From NCBI GenBank assembly GCA_018715285.1, contig DVLW01000196.1, positions 1 to 6,946 on the forward strand: a stretch of DNA of 6,946 nt, given 5' to 3'. The notes below the pieces were generated by a model that did no database searches, was not told where the DNA came from, and saw only the letters and a program-made list of their open reading frames with translations. Numbering within the stretch: the stretch's first letter is position 1; every line of letters starts with the position of its first letter. Below are positions 1 to 5,748 of the stretch, one piece after another. A program made the position numbers and the translations under genes. The DNA is from Candidatus Faecivivens stercoripullorum. Lineage in GTDB: Bacteria; Bacillota; Clostridia; Oscillospirales; Ruminococcaceae.

Positions 1-54
1 AGTTAAGTTTGCCTGCGGCAAGTGAAGTTGCTTTGCAGTGAAGTTGCTTCGCAG
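1..54. repeat. Short tandem repeat at left edge (16-bp unit)
   Basis: Two adjacent 16-bp units, AGTGAAGTTGCTTTGC at 21-36 and AGTGAAGTTGCTTCGC at 37-52, differ at one base. A degenerate relative lies at 1-20. Each unit contains the small dyad GAAG-TTG-CTTC. The array may continue to the left of the window. It lies outside any supported gene. Seen directly; its function is unknown. Confidence 0.65.
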
Positions 55-100
55 ATATGGAAGTCGGCAGGTTTATGCGCACCCACTACCTACAGCACGT

Positions 101-174
101 CGCCGCCAGGAGAATGCCACGCCTGCCAAAACCTATATCTTGCGGGGACTGCAAAAATGCAGTCCCCTTTTTAT
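101..174 (+). repeat. 74-bp dispersed repeat, copy 1 (with terminator)
   Basis: This block aligns without gaps to 3757-3830, with 69 of 74 positions identical by my count. Its right part is an intrinsic terminator; its left 43 bp are conserved too, although they form no hairpin that is maintained in both copies. The two copies are direct repeats 3656 bp apart and bracket the whole VWA gene. The conservation beyond the terminator suggests a dispersed element rather than two independent terminators. Confidence 0.8.
144..172 (+). terminator. Strong intrinsic terminator, plus strand
   Basis: A perfect 10-bp stem (GGGGACTGCA at 144-153 with TGCAGTCCCC at 158-167) has a 4-nt AAAA loop and is followed by five T at 168-172. 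It should stop transcription entering from the left. On the opposite strand the stem has no U-tract after it, though it could back up termination of the VWA transcript. Confidence 0.85.
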
Positions 175-184
175 CTACAGCAAC

Positions 185-212
185 AAGGCGGTTCCGTTTT
201 TGGAACCGCCTT
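185..212 (-). terminator. Probable terminator of the VWA gene
   Basis: An 11-bp perfect inverted repeat (185-195 with 202-212, 6-nt loop) starts about 21 nt past the stop codon of the minus-strand VWA gene. Read on the minus strand, the stem ends in CCGCCTT followed by GTTGC, so the U-tract is short and interrupted. The position and stem strength support a terminator; the weak U-tract keeps confidence moderate. The hairpin at 144-167 follows immediately and may assist. Confidence 0.6.
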
Positions 213-233
213 TCATTATGCGAGGTGCAGGAA

Positions 234-3200
234 TTACTGAACCCAGATACCCGCGGAATTGATGGTGTACCCGTCCATGGTGGTGTTGGTTGCCATAACG
301 CCGGAGGAATAGAGGAAGTACCAGTCGCCATTCCAGTCAATCCACCTATTGGCAGCCATTTCTCCGGAGCCTGTCAGGTAGTACCAATTACCGGAAGTCT
401 GAACCCAGGCATTGGCAGCCATAGAGCCGTCGCTTCTGAGGTAGTACCAAACGCCGTCAATAAACTGCCAGCCGGACGCCATACCGCCCCAGGGTTTGAG
501 ATAATACCATTTGTCATCGTCATCCTCAAACCAGCCGGTCCGCATTTGGCCGGTACCGACAAAGGCATACCAGACACCGTCGATCCTGACCCACTCATCC
601 GCTGCCATCGCACCGGTATCCAGAGCAAACCAGTACCAGCTCCCATCTTCATCCTGATACCAGCCAGTAACCAGTTCGCCGCCAATATAAAGGAAGGTCT
701 CCCCATCCCTGCGGATCCATTCCACCTCCGGCTCCACCGGTTCAGACGATTCAGACGGACGGACCGGAGTCGGAATAACTGGAATATATGTTTCGTTGAA
801 GCGCCAGCCTGCATAGAGGGTAGTATTGGCGGTAAAGACCGTGTCGGTCGTGACCGGATAGCCTTCTGCGGTGTACCAGCCGGTAAAGGTGTAGCCACTC
901 CGGGTCGCGTAAGGAAGGCTGGTCAGTTTACCGCCGACCGTCTGTGCCGAAGTATAGGCGGCATATCCGCCGTTCGGTTCAAAGGTAATCTGCCAGACAC
1001 CTGCAACATCTGCCGTCTGATCAATCACCACCATATTTTCACTGCCTGCACCGTTGTGCGTCTCCAGATGCCCTTCCGTTCCGACAGAAACAGCAATTTC
1101 CGGACTCAGCACATGGTTTTGGATCTGTCCGTCCGTCCCGATATCCGCCTTAAGGACATACATCGAACCGGCGCCTGTACCGGTAAACGACACATTCCAG
1201 TCGATGGGGATATAGCAGATCTTCATATAATCGCTGCTTCCGCGCTCGGTTTCCAGTACATGGAAATACGGCTCATATCCTTTCTCGACAGTCTGTACAC
1301 TATCTGCCAGCACAGCAATCTGTCTGCCGTTTTCATCCGTCACCGTTACCGTTACCGGGCAGGCGATCGTGATCACCTGGACATTCGGCCCGAGATTGAC
1401 CGATCCGGTCGTAGGATCGTACGACAGGTTGACATTATGACAGTGGATGCCGGAGATCCGATCTTTTTCCATTTCGGCAATCACAATAGCGGTCGAACAC
1501 CAGTTAGCCTCCTCGATCTTGTCCATCGTCCACGACAGGATGCTGTCCTGAGCTGCCTGCAGGCAGTAACCTTCAAACTCGATGCCAAAATCGCACAGCA
1601 TCAGCGAACAGCAGCGCCACACGCGCACTGCCTCGTCAAAACAGAGCGCCCATTCAAAAGATTCCTCTGTATTAGTCTCAGATGCCAGCTGGCTGCCGAA
1701 ATCGTCCGCAGCTGGAGTAATATAATTAATCAGGAAGAACAGATGATAGATCATCGAAGCCGCATAGGCGCGGTCATCAATTTCGGTCATACAGTCTACA
1801 AGAAACATGGTACCAGCTGCTGTCAGGCCAAGTGCTTTTCTGATTGTGTTGAGTTGGTTTGCAATCGGGATCAGGCTGATTAGTTTGTCCACGGCGGCCT
1901 CCGCAAAAGCACTTCCCAGATTTTCAATCCCCTGCTCCACAAACTGTCCGGCGACAGCTGCCGCGCCTTCCGCAGCCAGTTTGGTCTGATCCAAAAAGTT
2001 TTCGATAGCCTGCACCAGTGCCTGGCTGTAGACAATTTCATCCAGTCCGCCAGAATAGACGGGATTCCCGCCTGCATCTGTCCCTACTATACTGTGTGCA
2101 TAGAAATAGATCTGCCTCAGAACTGTCTTAAAGGTCTCCGTTGCCATACAGTATGCATCATAGCTGGCGTAGTAGGTCATCATATCGGAAGCAGTGTCAA
2201 GAGTTGCCCCGAGAACTGCCCCCAGAACATCCGCCTTAATGCCATTTTTCCCGTTAAGACTCTCCAGAAATTCTTTCTGATTGTTTTGCTTCACATACTT
2301 GTCCACCACGACCGAACATTCCCCGAACAGCCGGGCAAATTCGTCCGGATCGTCCGATACTTTCATATGGTCGAGCGCACTCGCCAGTACGGCCCACTCC
2401 TCACGGAGCTGTTCAACAGATACCCCGGCGTTTTGTGCCATGTTCTTCAGGTTATTCAATCCATAATCACTCAGCCCCTTGAGCAGCTGAATGGTGTCAT
2501 CCTTAAAATAGACCTGATACGTTTCCTCCAGAACTTCCTGATAATAGGAGCTGGTCACAATATCCGCCAGAATCAGCTCGTAATTGGAAATGAGCCCTTC
2601 ACCAAAATTAAAATCCAGATTCAGCGCATCCGTTATGACCGACGCGGCATCATACGTCGTGCTGACCTTGTCGTTTGCGGCGTCCATCACGATATTTCCA
2701 AGCAGTTTATTGGTATTCCGAAAATCAACGCTGTCGGGCAGACCAATTTTCACGATTTCATTATCAAAACCGTCTTGATAATAAGCAAGATGTTCTTTTG
2801 TATACAGCTGCTTGAGCTGTTCCTGCGTAATATCCGTTGCAACGTCCCCAAAGGTAAATTCCAGGTCATTCGGGTCGATAACCTCATAATAACCGGCGTT
2901 TTGCAGATCTGTCAGCAGTCTCGCGGCAAAATCCTTCTTGCTGCCGGTCAGATCATGGAAAAATCCCAAGGTATACACACGATATTCTTCATCGAGCGTA
3001 TCCATCTGCTTGTACAGCGCATTCGCATATTGATACCCCGTATTTTCACTCGTATATGGGCCGTCAGAATTCGTGGGTCCACGGGTTGGCAGTCCATCGG
3101 TCAGAATCAGCATATTTTTTACAGCAGCATCTGACTCCTGCAGCAGTTCGTCTGCCGCTTCAATACCACTATAAATATTTGTCCAGCTGCCTTCTCCATC

Positions 3201-3518
3201 CATTGAATTGATCGTATCGGTCAATACAGCAAGGTCTGCTGTAAAGGCCGTAGTTTTCACGATACCCGTATCATATACGACAATCGCAGCCCGGTTGGTT
3301 CCGGCCGCATTCAGGACAGATGTACAGAACTTGATGGCAGCTTGCTTTAAAGCCCGAATCGGTTCACCGTCCATACTGCTGGAATTATCCAGTACCAGCA
3401 CCGTATCGCGCGATGGTTCTGCCGCGGACACCTCTGCCGCAAACACCTGGACAGGCAGCAGCATAACCGCCAGCACAATGCTTGTCAATAGAGACACAGC
3501 ACGTTTCCATAGGGACAT
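234..3518 (-). CDS. Secreted VWA-domain surface protein with cell-wall-binding repeats
   Basis: The product is 1094 residues. A signal peptide (Lys/Arg start, hydrophobic core about 7-24, likely cleavage after VFA near 27) sends it outside the cell. Residues about 37-215 form a VWA domain with a complete metal-ion-dependent adhesion site: D44-x-S46-x-S48, T113 and D141 (LILTDG). Residues about 231-690 are largely helical and I recognise no family there; about 700-840 look beta-rich. Residues about 842-906 match the InlB B-repeat pattern (FEPNGG, SGYTFTGWYT, LYAGW). A Pro/Glu/Ser linker (907-934) leads to about six 20-residue choline-binding-type repeats (GVWYYL, GxMAxxW) reaching the C-terminus. 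There is no LPXTG motif, so attachment is probably non-covalent. The MIDAS implies cation-dependent ligand binding; an adhesin is the likeliest role but the ligand is unknown. The start is set by AGGAGG 7 nt upstream and by the signal peptide. The gene stands alone, divergent from the AEC permease. Confidence 0.93.
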   Translation of the reverse strand: MSLWKRAVSLLTSIVLAVMLLPVQVFAAEVSAAEPSRDTVLVLDNSSSMDGEPIRALKQAAIKFCTSVLNAAGTNRAAIVVYDTGIVKTTAFTADLAVLTDTINSMDGEGSWTNIYSGIEAADELLQESDAAVKNMLILTDGLPTRGPTNSDGPYTSENTGYQYANALYKQMDTLDEEYRVYTLGFFHDLTGSKKDFAARLLTDLQNAGYYEVIDPNDLEFTFGDVATDITQEQLKQLYTKEHLAYYQDGFDNEIVKIGLPDSVDFRNTNKLLGNIVMDAANDKVSTTYDAASVITDALNLDFNFGEGLISNYELILADIVTSSYYQEVLEETYQVYFKDDTIQLLKGLSDYGLNNLKNMAQNAGVSVEQLREEWAVLASALDHMKVSDDPDEFARLFGECSVVVDKYVKQNNQKEFLESLNGKNGIKADVLGAVLGATLDTASDMMTYYASYDAYCMATETFKTVLRQIYFYAHSIVGTDAGGNPVYSGGLDEIVYSQALVQAIENFLDQTKLAAEGAAAVAGQFVEQGIENLGSAFAEAAVDKLISLIPIANQLNTIRKALGLTAAGTMFLVDCMTEIDDRAYAASMIYHLFFLINYITPAADDFGSQLASETNTEESFEWALCFDEAVRVWRCCSLMLCDFGIEFEGYCLQAAQDSILSWTMDKIEEANWCSTAIVIAEMEKDRISGIHCHNVNLSYDPTTGSVNLGPNVQVITIACPVTVTVTDENGRQIAVLADSVQTVEKGYEPYFHVLETERGSSDYMKICYIPIDWNVSFTGTGAGSMYVLKADIGTDGQIQNHVLSPEIAVSVGTEGHLETHNGAGSENMVVIDQTADVAGVWQITFEPNGGYAAYTSAQTVGGKLTSLPYATRSGYTFTGWYTAEGYPVTTDTVFTANTTLYAGWRFNETYIPVIPTPVRPSESSEPVEPEVEWIRRDGETFLYIGGELVTGWYQDEDGSWYWFALDTGAMAADEWVRIDGVWYAFVGTGQMRTGWFEDDDDKWYYLKPWGGMASGWQFIDGVWYYLRSDGSMAANAWVQTSGNWYYLTGSGEMAANRWIDWNGDWYFLYSSGVMATNTTMDGYTINSAGIWVQ

Positions 3519-3525
3519 TTCAATT

Positions 3526-3531
3526 CCTCCT
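3526..3531 (-). promoter_or_regulatory. Ribosome binding site of the VWA gene
   Basis: AGGAGG on the minus strand lies 7 nt before the ATG at 3518. This perfect anti-16S match fixes the start codon. Confidence 0.9.
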
Positions 3532-3541
3532 CAATCTGATT

Positions 3542-3582
3542 TCCGTGAGCCGGCTGTTTCACCAGCAGACTTTATTCACGGA
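3542..3582 (-). other. Leader hairpin in the VWA 5' UTR
   Basis: TCCGTGA (3542-3548) and TCACGGA (3576-3582) are perfect 7-bp inverted repeats closing a 27-nt interval, inside which GCTG and CAGC can form a smaller stem. It lies between the predicted transcription start and the ribosome binding site. It may stabilise the mRNA or tune translation. I do not recognise a riboswitch class here. Confidence 0.45.
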
Positions 3583-3592
3583 TTATTTATTT

Positions 3593-3621
3593 ATTATATG
3601 CTTAAACGCGATAAAAGTCTA
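3593..3621 (-). promoter_or_regulatory. Promoter of the VWA gene
   Basis: On the minus strand a perfect -10 TATAAT (3593-3598) is 17 nt from TAGACT (3616-3621, 4 of 6 matches to TTGACA). Transcription would start near 3586, giving a leader of about 68 nt. The AT-rich surroundings raise the chance of coincidence, but spacing and position are good. Confidence 0.6.
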
Positions 3622-3636
3622 TATTATTTATATAGA
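3618..3636. promoter_or_regulatory. Palindrome overlapping the -35 box (possible operator)
   Basis: TCTATAT (3618-3624) and ATATAGA (3630-3636) form a 7-bp inverted repeat with a 5-nt centre. It overlaps the predicted -35 hexamer of the VWA promoter, the usual place for a repressor or activator site. It is AT-rich, so chance is possible and the cognate regulator is unknown. Confidence 0.4.
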
Positions 3637-3756
3637 TTTGGAAGAATTGACAGAAAATAATTTATTATTTGAGCAACATGATTAAACGCACCGTTTTCCT
3701 TGTCAACACGAGCGATGAGTAAAAAATATATTCCTGCTTTCGCACCATGCAACAAC

Positions 3757-3830
3757 CGCCGCCACGAGAATGCCACGCCTGCCAAAAACCATATCTTGTG
3801 GGGATTGCAAAAATGCAGTCCCCTTTTTAT
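3757..3830 (+). repeat. 74-bp dispersed repeat, copy 2 (with terminator)
   Basis: Second copy of the block at 101-174, in the same orientation with five substitutions and no gaps. One substitution falls in the terminator stem but leaves a G-U pair. It lies between the divergent promoters of the VWA gene and the AEC permease. Homology ends close to the T-run on the right. Confidence 0.8.
3800..3828 (+). terminator. Intrinsic terminator, plus strand, between divergent genes
   Basis: GGGGATTGCA (3800-3809) pairs with TGCAGTCCCC (3814-3823) through one G-U wobble, with an AAAA loop and five T at 3824-3828. It would end plus-strand transcripts begun within 3520-3800, where no plus-strand gene is visible, so it acts either as an insulator for the AEC promoter or as the end of an unseen short RNA. 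Confidence 0.8.
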
Positions 3831-3891
3831 TTTCCCCAAAAACGCGCTTGACAGAATGCTCCCATTACGGCGCACAAAAATTGAAAACCCC

Positions 3892-3920
3892 TTCCCAATT
3901 CGCACCAGTCGTGATAAAAT
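3892..3920 (+). promoter_or_regulatory. Probable promoter of the AEC permease gene
   Basis: TTCCCA (3892-3897, 4 of 6 matches to the -35 consensus) is 17 nt from TAAAAT (3915-3920), which has an extended -10 TG at 3912-3913. Transcription would start near 3927, about 37 nt before the ATG. A consensus TTGACA at 3848-3853 has no -10 partner at the right distance. Confidence 0.5.
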
Positions 3921-3948
3921 AACCTTGTATGCGACAAAATTCACAGAC

Positions 3949-3957
3949 AAGGAAGGA
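3949..3957 (+). promoter_or_regulatory. Ribosome binding site of the AEC permease
   Basis: AAGGAAGGA ends 6 nt before the ATG at 3964. The reading frame is open further upstream, to 3700, but that extension translates the terminator repeat and has no membrane or family character. This site therefore decides the start. Confidence 0.8.
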
Positions 3958-3963
3958 TTCACA

Positions 3964-4896
3964 ATGGAACTGAGTTTGCTGCTGCTGGAAAAGATACTGT
4001 CGATGGCAATGATGGTACTAATGGGATATGCTGTCGTACGGTTCGGCGCTATCGGCAAGGGTAAAACCGCACCGATTTCCAGTCTGACGCTGTACATCAT
4101 CTGCCCGTGTATGATTCTGTCGGCGTTCCAGATCGAACTGAACCGTCAGCGGCTGGCAGGTCTGGGACTTGCACTGATCGCAGCGGTCGTGCTGCATGTC
4201 GTGTTCATTCTGCTGACACGGGTAATCGGTGATAAACTCGGGCTGGACGGCGTAGAACGCGCGTCTCTGATCTACTCCAACGGCGGCAACCTGATTGTAC
4301 CGCTGGTCAGTTCGCTGCTTGGGGACGAGTATGTATTTTACTGCTGCGCGTTCATTGCATTCCAGACGATACTGGTATGGGTGCATCTGCCGCGGCTGCT
4401 GGTCAAGGGATACAAGCCAAATCTGCGCAAAATCCTCTGCAACCCGAATATTATCAGTATTGCGGCAGGACTGGTACTGTTCCTCAGCGGCATACGGTTT
4501 ACTGGAATCATCGCCGATACGATTGATTCGGTGAGCGGGACTATCGGCCCGGTTGCGATGCTGATGATCGGTATGCTGATGGCGGAAGTCGACCTGAAAC
4601 GGGTGTTTACCAACTGGAAAAGCTGGGTTGTGGCGTTTGGACGATTGATTGTATACCCGGTCGTCATGATTGGGGTTATACTGCTGACCGGTGTCACCCG
4701 GTGGATGCCTGGTGCGAGAGAAGTTTTGCTGGTCACGATGCTGGCAACCTGTGCGCCGATTGCGGTCAGTATTTCACAGATGGCTGACCTGTTCGGCGGC
4801 GACAGCGTCAAAGCAAGTGCCCTCAACGTCATGACAGTCATTTTCTGTATCGTCACCATGCCGCTTGTCATCGCACTTTATCAGCTCGTCTGCTAA
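3964..4896 (+). CDS. AEC-family (auxin efflux carrier-like) permease
   Basis: The product is 310 residues, a normal length for bacterial AEC transporters. About ten hydrophobic segments are visible (roughly 5-27, 38-57, 64-88, 104-119, 122-143, 161-178, 190-208, 218-243, 251-271, 287-309), in the five-plus-five arrangement of the family. Family signatures are the broken helix YSNGGNLIVPLV (104-115) in the first half and ATCAPIAVSISQMADLFGGD (261-280) in the second. Relatives in the bile acid/auxin transporter fold move organic anions such as malate or malonate, or auxin in plants; the substrate here cannot be read from sequence. The protein acts in the cytoplasmic membrane. It is complete and monocistronic, with its own promoter. 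The repeat island begins on the base after its stop codon, so no separate native 3' flank is visible. Confidence 0.92.
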   Translation: MELSLLLLEKILSMAMMVLMGYAVVRFGAIGKGKTAPISSLTLYIICPCMILSAFQIELNRQRLAGLGLALIAAVVLHVVFILLTRVIGDKLGLDGVERASLIYSNGGNLIVPLVSSLLGDEYVFYCCAFIAFQTILVWVHLPRLLVKGYKPNLRKILCNPNIISIAAGLVLFLSGIRFTGIIADTIDSVSGTIGPVAMLMIGMLMAEVDLKRVFTNWKSWVVAFGRLIVYPVVMIGVILLTGVTRWMPGAREVLLVTMLATCAPIAVSISQMADLFGGDSVKASALNVMTVIFCIVTMPLVIALYQLVC

Positions 4897-4914
4897 CACA
4901 GTGCCTGTGCTCCC
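4897..4914 (+). repeat. 18-mer repeat copy 1, abutting the AEC stop codon
   Basis: CACAGTGCCTGTGCTCCC occurs exactly here, at 4983-5000 and at 5551-5568. Each copy contains the dyad CACAG-TGC-CTGTG. This copy starts immediately after the TAA, so it could form a small hairpin at the end of the permease message, but no T-run follows. Confidence 0.8.
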
Positions 4915-4972
4915 AGTTCGCGATGGTCGCTCCTGCTTCGCAATCCGCTCGATTATGGAAATAACAGCCTGA

Positions 4973-5038
4973 GCGAACGCGGCACAGTGCCTGTGCTCCC
5001 TTGATGCCGACGTGATACCACGCTCCGAATGCTCAGCA
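4973..5038 (+). repeat. Direct-repeat block A
   Basis: The 28 bases at 4973-5000 (including the second 18-mer) are identical to 5541-5568. The 27 bases at 5012-5038 match 5605-5631 with one difference. Weaker similarity extends to the left, to a CTCCTGCTT motif near 4930, and to the right, to a GCAAAGAGA motif near 5064. Relative to block B there is a gap of about 25 nt between the two conserved parts. Confidence 0.75.
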
Positions 5039-5072
5039 CTCGACGGCTTCGACCACGCTCGAGCGCAAAGAG

Positions 5073-5137
5073 ATTGTGCGTACACACTCCCCGTCTGTTC
5101 ACGCGAGCGCAGAGCGAGTGCCAAAATCACGCACAAT
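5073..5137. repeat. Long-range inverted repeat
   Basis: ATTGTGCGT (5073-5081) and ACGCACAAT (5129-5137) form a perfect 9-bp inverted repeat around a 47-nt interval. A CACTC/GAGTG pair inside could extend a cruciform or RNA stem. No T-run follows on either strand. Confidence 0.5.
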
Positions 5138-5167
5138 GTGGGTACGATAATGACAAGAAGTTTAGGT

Positions 5168-5209
5168 CAAGCCTTTTCAAAGGCTTGCGGGTCCAGGGCG
5201 GCGCCCTGG
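5168..5209. repeat. Two adjacent hairpins
   Basis: CAAGCCTT (5168-5175) pairs with AAGGCTTG (5180-5187) over a TTCA loop. Six bases later CCAGGGC (5193-5199) pairs with GCCCTGG (5203-5209) over GGC. Two perfect stems so close together, with no coding sequence, look like a small structured dispersed element. Neither has a U-tract. Confidence 0.55.
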
Positions 5210-5298
5210 GAAGCTACCGACACGCACGATCTAACGATTTGTTTTCGCCGTCACTAGCTCAGGAAGGGTATGGGAAAACCAAGCAAGGGGTGTCCCAT

Positions 5299-5335
5299 GT
5301 GGGGAGGTGGGTTCGATGCCCACCTCCCCACTTTT
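5299..5335 (+). terminator. 13-bp GC-rich hairpin with tRNA T-arm-like apex
   Basis: GTGGGGAGGTGGG (5299-5311) and CCCACCTCCCCAC (5319-5331) pair perfectly around TTCGATG, followed by TTTT at 5332-5335. It reads as an intrinsic terminator for plus-strand transcripts, including read-through from the AEC permease. The inner five base pairs plus the 7-nt loop fit a T-arm (GTGGG, T54-T55-C56-G57-A58, CCCAC), and the next seven pairs have acceptor-stem length. Confidence 0.7.
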
Positions 5336-5422
5336 GCGAGGACAGCACTACCGATTCCGCAGTCAGTGGAACTACGTGGGCCGGCACGGCGCTGACAAGT
5401 TTTCGACAAGTTACACCCGGGG

Positions 5423-5439
5423 ACTGTCCGGTGGACAGT
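5423..5439. repeat. Short palindrome
   Basis: ACTGTCC (5423-5429) and GGACAGT (5433-5439) form a perfect 7-bp stem with a GGT loop. It sits between repeat blocks A and B, is not followed by a T-run, and has no recognised role. Confidence 0.5.
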
Positions 5440-5540
5440 TCACGGCACACAAAGCCAGAGTGCCAATATTCGCGGCGGCCTCTCCTGCTTGCAACCTGCC
5501 GATTGCTATAATCCGCTCGGTCGTAATAGTAACAACCTTT

Positions 5541-5631
5541 GCGAACGCGGCACAGTGCCTGTGCTCCCAGGTTGACCCAGTGTCCGGGCAGACTTAGTGC
5601 CGATGTGATACCACGCTCCAAATGCTCAGCA
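5541..5631 (+). repeat. Direct-repeat block B
   Basis: Partner of block A. The first 28 bases (5541-5568, including the third 18-mer) are identical to 4973-5000, and 5605-5631 differs from 5012-5038 at one position. The offset grows from 568 to 593 bp because this copy carries extra bases between the two conserved parts. The pair encloses about 500 bp that contains most of the hairpins of the island. Confidence 0.75.
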
Positions 5632-5701
5632 ACCCGAAATCACTCCCACGTTCAAACAGAGATTTTCGTGCCAATACCCGGCGGCTTTGGTTACGTCCAA
5701 A

Positions 5702-5718
5702 TGCAAAGAGACTTTGCA
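5702..5718 (-). terminator. Weak candidate terminator of the DUF4373 gene
   Basis: TGCAAAG (5702-5708) and CTTTGCA (5712-5718) form a 7-bp stem with a 3-nt loop, about 30 nt past the stop codon of the minus-strand gene. Read in that direction the stem is followed by TTTGG, a poor U-tract. It is the only candidate near the gene end. Confidence 0.35.
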
Positions 5719-5748
5719 AAATAGCAAACAAGCAACCAGCCTTATTCC

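Larger units (their letters stand above)
4897..5748. other. Repeat- and hairpin-rich intergenic island between convergent genes
   Basis: These 852 bp carry no gene I can support. Reading frames of up to 120-160 codons exist on both strands, but they lack ribosome binding sites, overlap one another and run through the repeats. The stretch holds three copies of an 18-mer, two longer direct-repeat blocks and at least five inverted repeats, listed separately. It looks like a mosaic of short non-coding dispersed elements and could also contain the boundary of a mobile element. Confidence 0.7.

Noticed and set aside
57..1883. A 608-codon open frame on the plus strand antisense to the VWA gene
   Set aside because: It has no ribosome binding site, its repeats mirror the choline-binding repeats on the other strand, and the minus-strand protein has clear domains and a signal peptide. 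It is a codon-bias shadow, as is the 346-codon frame at 2094-3134.
3763..3801. An antiterminator pairing CCACGAG with CTTGTGG upstream of the second terminator
   Set aside because: The pairing works in copy 2 with one wobble but is broken at two positions in copy 1, so it is not conserved between the only two copies available.
3700..3963. An 88-residue N-terminal extension of the AEC permease
   Set aside because: The extension runs through the terminator repeat and the predicted promoter. A good ribosome binding site and the usual family start lie at 3964.
5256..5331. A complete tRNA gene ending in the T-arm-like hairpin
   Set aside because: A TAGCTCAG motif about 70 nt upstream resembles a D-arm start, but no matching D-stem, anticodon arm or distant 5' acceptor strand can be folded. 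The acceptor-like strand pairs with the adjacent bases instead.
5507..5513. A TATAAT-like sequence in the repeat island as a promoter
   Set aside because: No acceptable -35 hexamer lies 15-19 nt upstream and no gene follows.
4774..5621. Several 60-160 codon frames on both strands in the repeat island
   Set aside because: They overlap one another and the end of the AEC gene, lack ribosome binding sites, and their shared peptides (such as ERGITSA) simply reflect the DNA repeats.
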